Below the pieces are notes generated by a model. The model was not told the origin of the DNA. It was given only the letters and a program-made list of their open reading frames with translations, and ran no database searches. Positions 55,414-64,000 of a DNA stretch of 64,000 nucleotides are shown piece by piece. Every line of letters begins with the position of its first letter. The stretch's first letter is position 1. The DNA comes from Salinarimonas sp052380005 (GTDB lineage Bacteria > Pseudomonadota > Alphaproteobacteria > Rhizobiales > Beijerinckiaceae). The translations under genes were made by a program, and so were the position numbers. Location: NCBI GenBank assembly GCA_052380005.1, contig JBQTCJ010000005.1. The stretch is one strand, 5' to 3'.

Positions 55414-57714
55414 GTGAGCGTCTCCCCCGCGCTCGCGGCCGGCATCCCGAAAGCCGACCGCATCGACTATTCCGCCTTCGTCACCCCGGGCGAGGAGGGC
55501 GCCTGCCGCCTCGACCTCGCGATCGACGGGGTGACCTGCGCCGCCTGCATCCGCGAGATCGAGGACGGCGTCGCCGGCGCGCCGGGCCTGCGCGCGGCGC
55601 GGCTCAACTACACGACGCGGCGCCTCACGCTGCAGCTCGACGCCGACGGCGATCCCGCCGAGGCCGTCGCGCGGCTCGAGCGGCTCGGCTACCGCGCCTG
55701 GCCGTTCACGCCCTCGCGCGAGGAGGCGCTCGAGAGCGCGCAGACGAAGGACCTGCTCACGCGGCTCGGCGTCGCCGCCTTCGCGACGATGAACATCATG
55801 CTCCTGTCGGTCTCGGTCTGGTCGGGCAACGCCTCGGACATCGACCCGCAGACGCGCGACCTGTTCCACTGGATCTCGGCGCTCATCGCCATCCCGGCGG
55901 TCGCCTATTCCGGCCAGCCCTTCTTCAAGGCCGCCGCCCGCTCGATCCGCGCCGGCGCGCTCGGCATGGACGTGCCGATCTCGCTCGGCGTGCTGCTGGC
56001 GGTCGGGGTGTCGCTGTGGGAGACGGCGCATTCGGCGACGCACGCCTATTTCGATTCCGCCGTGATGCTGCTCGCCTTCCTGCTCGCGGGGCGCGTGCTC
56101 GACCAGGCCATGCGCAAGCGCACCCGCGCGGTGGCCGGCAACCTCGTGGCGCTGCGCGGCGACACCGCGCGGCGCATCGACGCCGACGGCGGCGTCACCG
56201 AGATCCCCGTCCTCGCGGTGAAGGCGGGCGAGCGCGTCGCCGTGCGCCCCGGCGACCGCATCGCCGTCGACGGCGTGGTGGAGGAGGGCACCTCCGAGAT
56301 CGACGCGAGCCTCGTCACGGGCGAGACGGCGCACGAGCCGGTGGCCCCGGGCGCGCACGTGCATTCCGGCACGCTCAACGTCTCGGGCGCCCTCGTCGTG
56401 CGCGCGACCGCCGCCGCCGAGAGCTCGCTCGTCGCGGAGGTCAACAAGCTGCTCGACGCCGCGCTCCTCGCGAGGTCGCGCTACGTGCAGATCGCCGACC
56501 GCGCGGCGCGGCTCTACTCGCCCGTCGTCCACGCCACCGCGCTCCTCACCGCGCTCGGCTGGCTCGCGTGGGGCGCGGATGCGCATTTCGCGATCCTCAC
56601 CGCGGTCGCGGTCCTGATCATCACCTGCCCCTGCGCGCTCGGCCTCGCCGTGCCGGCGGTGCAGGTCGTCGTGTCGGGTGCGCTGTTCAAGGCCGGCGTG
56701 CTGCTCGGCGCCGGCGACGGCGTCGAGCGCATCGCCGCCTGCGACACGGTCGTCCTCGACAAGACCGGCACGCTCACCACGCCCGAGGCGCGGATCGCCA
56801 ACAGGGTGGACGCGCCCGACGATCTCGTCGCGCTCGCCGCGCGGCTGGCGCAGTCCTCCTCGCACCCGCTCGCCAAGGCGCTCATGCTCGCGCTCTCCCG
56901 TGAGGGCCTCGACACGAGCCCGCTCGCCGGCGCCCGCGAGGAGCCCGGCCGTGGCGTTCTCGCGACATTGGACGGTCTCGAGGCGCGGCTCGGCTCGGCG
57001 GATTTCTGCGGCGCCGCCGGCGAGGCCGCCCGCGTGCTCGCCGCCGACCCGGACGCCACCGCGATCGCGGTCTCGCTCGGCGATCGCCGCGCCGTGCTCA
57101 CGCTGCGCCAGACGCTCAAGGAGGACGCCGCCGCCACCGTGGCGCGGCTCGAGCGGCTCGGCCTGCGCGTCCTCATCGTCTCCGGCGATCGCGAGGGGCC
57201 GGTCTCCCGCGCCGCCGCCGCGGTGGGCGTCCGCGAGTGGCACGCCGGCGCCAAGCCCGGCGACAAGACGGCGCTGATCGAGCAGCTCACCGCGGAGGGC
57301 CGGCGCGTCCTGATGGTCGGCGACGGCCTCAACGACGCGCCCGCGCTCGCCGCCGCGCACGCCTCGCTCTCGCCGATCTCGGCCTCGCACCTCGCGCAGA
57401 CCTGCGCCGACGCGCTCGTCATCGGCGATCGCCTCGGCCCGGTGGCCGATGCGGTGGTGCTCACCCGCCGCGCGCTCGCGGTGATGCGCCAGAACCTCTG
57501 GCTGGCGACGCTCTACAACCTCGTCGCCGTGCCCATCGCCGTCGCGGGGTTCGTGACGCCGCTCGTCGCCGCGCTCGCGATGTCCGGCTCGTCGATCGTG
57601 GTGACGCTGAATGCCCTGCGTGCGCAGGGCGGCGTGCGGGGAAAGGCCGTCTCCGGGACGGCGCGCCCGCGAGCCGCCGCGGTGCGCACCCGCCTCGAGG
57701 AGGCCGCGCCGTGA
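55414..57714 (+). CDS. ccoI: Copper-translocating P-type ATPase CcoI (FixI)
   Basis: 766-residue P1B-type ATPase exporting Cu(I) for cbb3 assembly. One N-terminal heavy-metal domain (CAAC, Cys42 and Cys45), the CPC site in ITCPCALGLAVP, the phosphorylated aspartate in VLDKTGTLTT, the SSSHPLAKAL (HP) motif and the hinge GDGLNDAPAL are all intact. It starts at GTG 55414, 4 bases after ccoH, and overlaps ccoS (GTGA). Confidence 0.95.
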   Translation: MSVSPALAAGIPKADRIDYSAFVTPGEEGACRLDLAIDGVTCAACIREIEDGVAGAPGLRAARLNYTTRRLTLQLDADGDPAEAVARLERLGYRAWPFTPSREEALESAQTKDLLTRLGVAAFATMNIMLLSVSVWSGNASDIDPQTRDLFHWISALIAIPAVAYSGQPFFKAAARSIRAGALGMDVPISLGVLLAVGVSLWETAHSATHAYFDSAVMLLAFLLAGRVLDQAMRKRTRAVAGNLVALRGDTARRIDADGGVTEIPVLAVKAGERVAVRPGDRIAVDGVVEEGTSEIDASLVTGETAHEPVAPGAHVHSGTLNVSGALVVRATAAAESSLVAEVNKLLDAALLARSRYVQIADRAARLYSPVVHATALLTALGWLAWGADAHFAILTAVAVLIITCPCALGLAVPAVQVVVSGALFKAGVLLGAGDGVERIAACDTVVLDKTGTLTTPEARIANRVDAPDDLVALAARLAQSSSHPLAKALMLALSREGLDTSPLAGAREEPGRGVLATLDGLEARLGSADFCGAAGEAARVLAADPDATAIAVSLGDRRAVLTLRQTLKEDAAATVARLERLGLRVLIVSGDREGPVSRAAAAVGVREWHAGAKPGDKTALIEQLTAEGRRVLMVGDGLNDAPALAAAHASLSPISASHLAQTCADALVIGDRLGPVADAVVLTRRALAVMRQNLWLATLYNLVAVPIAVAGFVTPLVAALAMSGSSIVVTLNALRAQGGVRGKAVSGTARPRAAAVRTRLEEAAP

Positions 57715-57896
57715 ACATCATCCTCTACCTCCTCCCCATCGCGCTCGGCTTGGGCCTGCTCGGCCTCGCCGGCTTCCTGTGGTCGCTCAAGAAGGGGCAG
57801 TACGACGACCTGGAGGGCGCGGCGCTTCGGGTGCTCGACGACGACGACCTGCCGGAGGCGGAACGGCCGCGGCGGGTGGACGACAGGCGCGCGTGA
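57711..57896 (+). CDS. ccoS: cbb3 oxidase maturation protein CcoS
   Basis: 61 residues, GTG start inside the ccoI end. One membrane helix (IILYLLPIALGLGLLGLAGFLWSL) followed by the CcoS hallmark KKGQYDDLEGAALRVLDDDD. It is needed for heme and copper insertion into the oxidase. Confidence 0.92.
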   Translation: MNIILYLLPIALGLGLLGLAGFLWSLKKGQYDDLEGAALRVLDDDDLPEAERPRRVDDRRA

Positions 57897-58019
57897 CGAT
57901 CGGCGGAACGTGTCCGTCGCAGGCCGTCAGCGCTCGTCGCACACCGCGCGCGGGCACCTCGATCGCCTCCGGCGCGTCTGCGGGCGCATCTTCGAGCGCG
58001 CCTCCGATCGCGCTAGGCC

Positions 58020-58038
58020 GCGCGACCGCCGGTCGCGC
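58020..58038 (+). terminator. Hairpin after ccoS
   Basis: GCGCGACC-gcc-GGTCGCGC, a perfect 8-base stem 123 bases after ccoS. No T-run; possible Rho-independent or mRNA-stabilising element. Confidence 0.3.
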
Positions 58039-58116
58039 CTCCGTGGCGACCCGTATGGGGGATACCCGATTGCCGGGCTCGGCCGTTCCGTGCTAAGTCA
58101 TTGATATGAAATGCAG

Positions 58117-58133
58117 TTTCGAACGGCTCTAAA
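58117..58133 (+). promoter_or_regulatory. ICE-like Irr box upstream of bfd
   Basis: TTTCGAA-CGG-CTCTAAA matches the iron-control element consensus TTTAGAA-N3-TTCTAAA at 12 of 14 positions. It ends 12 bases before the bfd ATG, suitable for repression by Irr when iron or heme is low. Confidence 0.7.
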
Positions 58134-58145
58134 CTGGAAGCCACG

Positions 58146-58394
58146 ATGATCGTCTGCTCCTGCAACGTGCTCTCGGACCAGCAGGTCAAGGCCTGCATGA
58201 ACGGCGGTGCCGGCGGGCCGCGCACGCCCGCGCAGGTCTATCGCTGCCTGGGCTGCGCCCCGCGCTGCGGACGCTGCGCGACGACGATCCGAAAGATCAT
58301 GAACGCGAGCTTCGCCGAAGCCTCCGCGGACGCGGTCGAAGGCTGCACCGAGACCTGCGGCGCCGCCTGCCTGCACCACGCGAAGGTCGCCTGA
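58146..58394 (+). CDS. bfd: Bacterioferritin-associated ferredoxin
   Basis: 82 residues. A BFD-like 2Fe-2S domain with the first ligand pair CSC (Cys4, Cys6) and the second CGRC (Cys41, Cys44); two further cysteines (34, 37) and a Cys-rich tail (CTETCGAAC) are extra. Donates electrons to bacterioferritin to release stored iron. Next to bfr, which is transcribed separately from its own promoter. Confidence 0.88.
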   Translation: MIVCSCNVLSDQQVKACMNGGAGGPRTPAQVYRCLGCAPRCGRCATTIRKIMNASFAEASADAVEGCTETCGAACLHHAKVA

Positions 58395-58449
58395 GCGCCG
58401 CGTACGGCCGGCGGAGGTCCGCATTTCCCCTCACGCGACGTTCGCGCCA

Positions 58450-58478
58450 TTGCCAACGGCGCAATTCTGTCGGATAGT
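58450..58478 (+). promoter_or_regulatory. bfr promoter
   Basis: TTGCCA (58450-58455), 17-base spacer, GATAGT (58473-58478). 5 of 6 and 4 of 6 consensus matches. The start point would be near 58485, at the left edge of the ICE-like box. Confidence 0.6.
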
Positions 58479-58484
58479 CCGCTC

Positions 58485-58501
58485 TCTGGAATCGTTCTAA
58501 T
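58485..58501 (+). promoter_or_regulatory. ICE-like Irr box upstream of bfr
   Basis: TCTGGAA-TCG-TTCTAAT matches TTTAGAA-N3-TTCTAAA at 11 of 14 positions. It covers the expected transcription start, as expected for a repressor site of Irr. Confidence 0.65.
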
Positions 58502-58522
58502 CTGAGAAGGGCGCGACGAGCC

Positions 58523-59008
58523 ATGAAGGGCGACACGAAGGTCATCGAGTATCTCAACCGCGGCCTGCGCAGCGAGCTGACGGCGGTCAGTCAGTACTGG
58601 CTCCACTACCGCCTGCTCGACGATTGGGGCTACAAGGACCTGGCCAAGTACTGGCGTAAGGAGTCCATCGAGGAGATGGAGCACGCGGACAAGTTCGTCA
58701 CGCGCATCATCTTCCTGGAGGGCTTCCCCAACCTGCAGGAGCTCGACCCGCTGCGCATCGGGCAGAACGTGCTCGAGGTGCTCGAGGCCGATCTCGCCGC
58801 CGAGGTCGAGGCCCGCGCGCTCTACCTGGAAGCCGCGAAGTACTGCGACGGCGTCAATGACCGTGTGTCCAAGAACCTCTTCGAGGAGCTCGCCACCGAC
58901 GAGGAGGGTCACATCGACTTCCTCGAGACGCAGCTCGAGCTGATCAAGCAGGTGGGTTTGCAGCTCTACGCGCAGAAGCACATCGGCGGCCTCGAGGGCG
59001 AGGACTGA
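58523..59008 (+). CDS. bfr: Bacterioferritin
   Basis: 161-residue iron-storage subunit forming a 24-mer shell. The ferroxidase ligands Glu18, Glu51 and His54 and the heme-bridging Met52 (ESIEEMEHADKF) are in the expected places, and the last helix block TDEEGHIDFLETQLELI is intact. aatctgagaagg precedes the ATG. Co-regulated with bfd through ICE-like boxes. Confidence 0.96.
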   Translation: MKGDTKVIEYLNRGLRSELTAVSQYWLHYRLLDDWGYKDLAKYWRKESIEEMEHADKFVTRIIFLEGFPNLQELDPLRIGQNVLEVLEADLAAEVEARALYLEAAKYCDGVNDRVSKNLFEELATDEEGHIDFLETQLELIKQVGLQLYAQKHIGGLEGED

Positions 59009-59339
59009 TCGGGCCGCGGCCGCCATTCCAGGGACGTGGCCTGCCACGTCGAATCGAGATTTGGTCGAGGGGCGAGCGTCGCATGGCGCTCGCCCTTCGC
59101 ATTTCCGGCCGTGGCATTCGCGGTGGAGGGTCTTCTCCACCGCCGAAACACCTTCGATTCGGCCATGTCGCCTCATAATCGGGCCTGATCACTTTTTTTG
59201 CACGCGGCTATGGACGGCGCCGCGACGAGCGGCTTAAGTGGCGCGTGTGAGAAGAAGGTCGCGAAAAGCGGCCAGGGGAACGGGATGCGCAGGTGCCTCG
59301 CGGCGCCGCGATGTCCCATGGGACGAGGCTGTCGACTAG
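59009..59339. other. bfr-livH intergenic region
   Basis: 331 bases. It holds two hairpins: GACGTGG-cctg-CCACGTC (59033-59050) and a second, better one annotated as the bfr terminator. The part from 59187 on is AT-rich near a T7 run (catttttttg region) and probably holds the liv promoter, but no clear -35/-10 pair was found. Confidence 0.5.
59070..59095 (+). terminator. Terminator-like hairpin behind bfr
   Basis: GGGCGAGCG-tcgcatgg-CGCTCGCCC, a 9-base perfect stem followed by ttcgcattt. It lies 62 bases after the bfr stop. Confidence 0.55.
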
Positions 59340-60253
<914 letters not shown>

Positions 60254-60254
<1 letters not shown>

Positions 60255-61591
60255 TGGCGGCGACGACGAAACAGGCGCCGGCGACGGCCGAGCCGCCCAG
60301 GCCCGGCGGCATCGACGTCGCCCACGTGCTCAAGGACGCCGTGTTCTCCGCGATGATCGCGCTCGGCCTGTTCGGCGTGATCATGGGCCTCAAGACCGAG
60401 CAGGCGCCTGGCGGGCTGGTGCTCGAGCCGCACTGGGAGCGTGTTCTCTGGGCGGTCGGCATCGTCTTCGTCGGGCGGCTCCTCCTCAACCTGACGATCT
60501 GGCGCCGGCCCGGCGGCAAGATCGACGACCTCATGCCGGTGGGGCTGAAGAAGTACTCGCGCTTCGTCGGCACCGCCATCGGTGCGGCGCTGATCCTGGT
60601 GGCGCTGACGCTGCCCTTCCTGCCGGGCACGGGGCGCTACCACGTCGACCTCGGCACGCTCGTCCTCACCTACGTCATGCTGGGCTGGGGGCTGAACATC
60701 GTCGTGGGGCTCGCGGGCCTGCTCGACCTCGGCTACGTCGCCTTCTACGCCGTCGGCGCCTATTCCTACGCGCTGCTCGCGACCTACTTCGACCTCGGCT
60801 TCTGGGTCTGCCTGCCGCTCGCCTTCATCCTCGCCTGCTTCTGGGGCATCATCCTGGGCTTCCCGGTGCTGCGGCTGAGGGGCGACTACCTCGCCATCGT
60901 GACGCTCGCATTCGGCGAGATCATCCGCGTCGTCCTGCTGAACTGGTCGGAATTCACCGGCGGCCCCAACGGCATCGGGCAGATCCCGCGCCCGACCTTC
61001 TTCGGGCTGGAGTTCTCCCGCGGGGAGGGGGGCTTCGCGGACTATTTCGGGCTCGACTTCTCCTCGATGCACCGGATCATCTTCCTCTACTACGTCATCC
61101 TGGTGCTCGCCTTCGTCACGCACTTCGTCAGCGTGCGGCTGCGCAAGCTGCCCATCGGGCGCGCCTGGGAGGCGATGCGCGAGGACGAGATCGCCTGCCG
61201 CTCCCTCGGCCTGTCGATCGTGCGCACCAAGCTCACCGCCTTCGCCATCGGCGCGGGCTTCGGCGGCCTCGCCGGCGCGTTCTTCGCCACGCGCCAGGGC
61301 TTCATCTCGCCCGAGAGCTTCACCTTCATCGAGTCGGCGCTGATCCTCGCCATCGTCGTGCTCGGCGGCATGGGCTCGCAGCTCGGCGTCGCCATCGCCG
61401 CCGTGGTGATGATCGGCGGGTTCGAGTACTTCCGCGAGTTCGAGCAGTACCGCATGCTCGTTTTCGGGGCGATGATGGTCCTCATCATGGTCTGGCGTCC
61501 CCGCGGCCTCGTCTCCGCGCGCGCGCCCTCGGTCTTCCTGAAGGAGCGTAAGGCGGTGGGTGCCGACATGGTTTCGCAGGGGCACGGCTGA
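60254..61591 (+). CDS. livM: Branched-chain amino acid ABC transporter permease LivM
   Basis: 445-residue second permease. An N-terminal extension of about 120 residues with extra helices (AVFSAMIALGLFGVIMGL, ALILVALTLPFLPG) is typical of long LivM proteins. The core starts VLTYVMLGWGLNIVVGLAGLLDLGYVAFYAVGAY and has the coupling block RLRKLPIGRAWEAMREDEIACRSLGLSI. ATG overlaps the livH stop (TGATG type); the longer upstream frame is not coding. Confidence 0.95.
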
Positions 61592-62495
61592 TGGCGGGCG
61601 TATCCGACACGATCCTGCGCATCGATCACCTGACGATGCGCTTCGGCGGCCTCGTCGCCGTCGACGACCTCTCCTTCGAGGCGCGCCGTGGCGACATCAC
61701 CGCCCTCATCGGCCCCAACGGCGCCGGCAAGACGACGGTGTTCAACTGCATCACCGGCTTCTACAAGCCGACGGAAGGCCGCATGGCGCTCGCGCACGGC
61801 TCGGCTTCGGCCTATTCCCACATCGACCGGCTCACCGCGTCCCCGCTGCAGTCCTGGGAGGGGGACGGCGAGGCACTCTTCCTGCTGGAGCGCATGGCCG
61901 ACCACGACGTCAACGCCAAGGCGAAGGTGGCGCGCACCTTCCAGAACATTCGCCTGTTCGGCGGGATGACGGTGCTCGAGAACCTCATGGTGGCGCAGCA
62001 CCACTACCTGATGCGCGCGTCGGGCTTCACCTTCCTCGGCCTCGTCGGCGCGCCGCGCTACCGCCGGGCCGAGGCGCGGGCGATCGAGCGGTCGGTCGCC
62101 TGGCTCGAGCGCATCAACCTCCTCCACCGGGCGGACGAGCCGGCGGCGAGCCTGCCCTACGGCGACCAGCGCCGGCTCGAGATCGCGCGCGCGATGTGTT
62201 CCGACCCCGTGCTGCTCTGCCTCGACGAGCCCGCGGCGGGTCTCAACCCGCGTGAATCCGCGGAGCTCAACGAGCTCCTGCTCGGCATCAAGCGCGACGG
62301 CGAGACCTCGCTGCTCCTGATCGAGCACGACATGAGCGTCGTCATGGAGATCTCGGATCACGTGGTGGTGCTCGACTACGGCAAGAAGATCTCCGACGGC
62401 GTACCGGACTTCGTCAAGAACGACCCCAAGGTCATCGCGGCCTACCTGGGCGTCGACGACGAGGAGGTGGACGCCGTCGAGGCGGAGGTGGGGCA

Positions 62496-62499
<4 letters not shown>
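61591..62499 (+). CDS. livG: Branched-chain amino acid ABC transporter ATPase LivG
   Basis: 302 residues. Walker A GPNGAGKT (41-48), Q-loop ARTFQN, signature SLPYGDQRRLEIARAM, Walker B LLCLDEPAAGLNP and H-loop IEHDMSVVMEI. An insert of about 30 residues (SYSHIDRLTA...HDVNAKAKV) separates Walker A from the Q-loop and is absent from enterobacterial LivG. C-terminal tail is acidic. Coupled to livM and livF. Confidence 0.94.
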
Positions 62500-63221
<722 letters not shown>

Positions 63222-63233
63222 GGGGAGGGGACG

Positions 63234-63602
63234 ATGGGCATTCTCTGGGAGACGTCCTTCTGGGTCTTCTTCTTCGTCACGATCGTGCTCGCGGGCGGAG
63301 CCGCCTGGATGTCGGGCCGCGCCATCGCGCGCAGCTGGGAGCCCTACTGGCAGGCGGCGGCGTGGATGCTGCCGCTGGGAGCGGCGGCGCGCTTCATCCA
63401 CTTCTCGCTGTTCGGCGGCAGCCTGCTGAGCGTCCAGTACTACGTCGTCGACACGGCGATCCTGATGATCATCGCCTGGCTCGGCCACCGCGTGACGCTC
63501 GCGGGGCTGATGACGAGGCAGTACCGCTTCGGCTTCGAGCAGGTCTCGCCGCTCACGTGGCGGGCCCGCGGCGGCGCGGCCGGCGGCGGTCCGACGGAAT
63601 GA
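63234..63602 (+). CDS. DUF6867-like small membrane protein of the liv operon
   Basis: 122 residues with three hydrophobic helices (about 8-30, 37-57, 70-88) and a short basic C-terminal tail (MTRQYRFGFEQVSPLTWRARGG). Similar proteins sit in alphaproteobacterial liv operons; function unknown. It lies 12 bases after livF with a gaggggagggg site. Confidence 0.82.
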   Translation: MGILWETSFWVFFFVTIVLAGGAAWMSGRAIARSWEPYWQAAAWMLPLGAAARFIHFSLFGGSLLSVQYYVVDTAILMIIAWLGHRVTLAGLMTRQYRFGFEQVSPLTWRARGGAAGGGPTE

Positions 63603-63740
63603 CGGCGAAAGGCTGTCGACAAGCTGCGCGAAACGCGCAGAAATAGCGGCTGCGGCGCGCGGACGTCGCCCCCATCGGGGCTCGTGACGCGAGGCGCTCC
63701 GCCGGGGTTCAGACGAAGTCCGAAAGAAGGGAACGAACAG

Positions 63741-64000
63741 ATGACCAAGAAGATGTTGACGGGTGTGGCGCTCGGCGCGCTCATGGCGACCTCCGCCCCG
63801 GCCTCCGCCGAAATCGTGATCGCCGTCGCCGGCCCCATGACCGGCCAGTACGCCTCCTTCGGCGAGCAGTTCCGCCTGGGCGCCGAGATGGCGGTCGAGC
63901 AGATCAACGCCGCCGGCGGCGTCAACGGCGAGATGCTGCGTCTCGTCGTCGGCGACGACGCCTGCGATCCCCGCCAGGCGGTGAACGTGGCCAACCAGTT
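63741..64000 (+). CDS. Branched-chain amino acid ABC transporter substrate-binding protein (partial, cut by right edge)
   Basis: The visible 86 codons encode a signal peptide (MTKKMLTGVALGALMATSAPASAE) and the start of a LivJ/LivK-type periplasmic fold: EIVIAVAGPMTGQYASFGEQ, GAEMAVEQINAAGGVNGE and VGDDACDPRQAVNVAN. It is the periplasmic receptor for the livHMGF transporter. Start ATG at 63741 follows gaaagaaggg. The rest lies outside the window. Confidence 0.93.
   Translation, partial: MTKKMLTGVALGALMATSAPASAEIVIAVAGPMTGQYASFGEQFRLGAEMAVEQINAAGGVNGEMLRLVVGDDACDPRQAVNVANQ

Overview
The window is a 64 kb piece of a GC-rich alphaproteobacterial chromosome, most likely Hyphomicrobiales (Rhizobiales). 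The evidence is very high GC at third codon positions, an LH2 (pucBA) light-harvesting operon with paired PpsR-type operators, Irr-type iron-control boxes in front of bfd and bfr, BA14K-type and DUF6867-type genes, and a ccoGHIS cluster with an FNR/FixK box. The host is therefore probably a facultatively microaerobic, bacteriochlorophyll-making (anoxygenic phototrophic) bacterium. I could not name the genus.

Layout. 1-5.8 kb: a secreted poly-glycine protein cut by the left edge, a class IV branched-chain-type aminotransferase, a BA14K-like secreted protein, gshB, and the def-fmt-truA housekeeping operon. 5.9-12.9 kb: a catabolic operon for a short-chain sugar acid (DUF1537 kinase, TRAP transporter dctPQM, aldehyde dehydrogenase, SDR dehydrogenase), interrupted between dctP and dctQ by a palindromic repeat. 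13.0-16.6 kb: pucB-pucA, an unrecognised protein with a 16-residue repeat, pucC, and a second deformylase-like gene fused translationally to pucC. 16.6-18.0 kb: AraC regulator and VOC protein. 18.2-24.9 kb: a four-gene Wadjet (jetABCD) anti-plasmid system, ending tail-to-tail with gyrB. 25-37.5 kb: gyrB, a small ORF, ispE behind a TPR lipoprotein-like gene, and the coupled lptF-lptG-lptD-pdxA-rsmA operon, with no surA at its usual place. 37.6-44.9 kb: purB, cfa, a CDF transporter, an O-methyltransferase, an alpha/beta hydrolase-OsmC fusion, and a CaCA exchanger.

44.8-53.0 kb (minus strand) holds the most unusual item: an operon of four paralogous P47-like (TULIP-superfamily) proteins, followed with overlapping start/stop codons by a small dimeric-barrel-like protein, a DXD-type glycosyltransferase and an alpha/beta hydrolase with a cysteine at the nucleophile position. 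P47/OrfX proteins are best known from botulinum-type toxin clusters; no toxin or NTNH gene is visible here. 53.3-57.9 kb is the ccoGHIS assembly cluster for cbb3 oxidase, divergent from the P47 operon and without ccoNOQP on this side. 58.1-59.0 kb is bfd and bfr, each preceded by an ICE-like inverted repeat. 59.3 kb to the right edge is a livHMGF branched-chain amino acid ABC transporter operon with a DUF6867-like gene and the first part of its binding protein.

No rRNA, tRNA, CRISPR array or insertion-sequence transposase was seen. At least three copies of one intergenic repeat family (11.9, 40.3 and 42.3 kb) are present.
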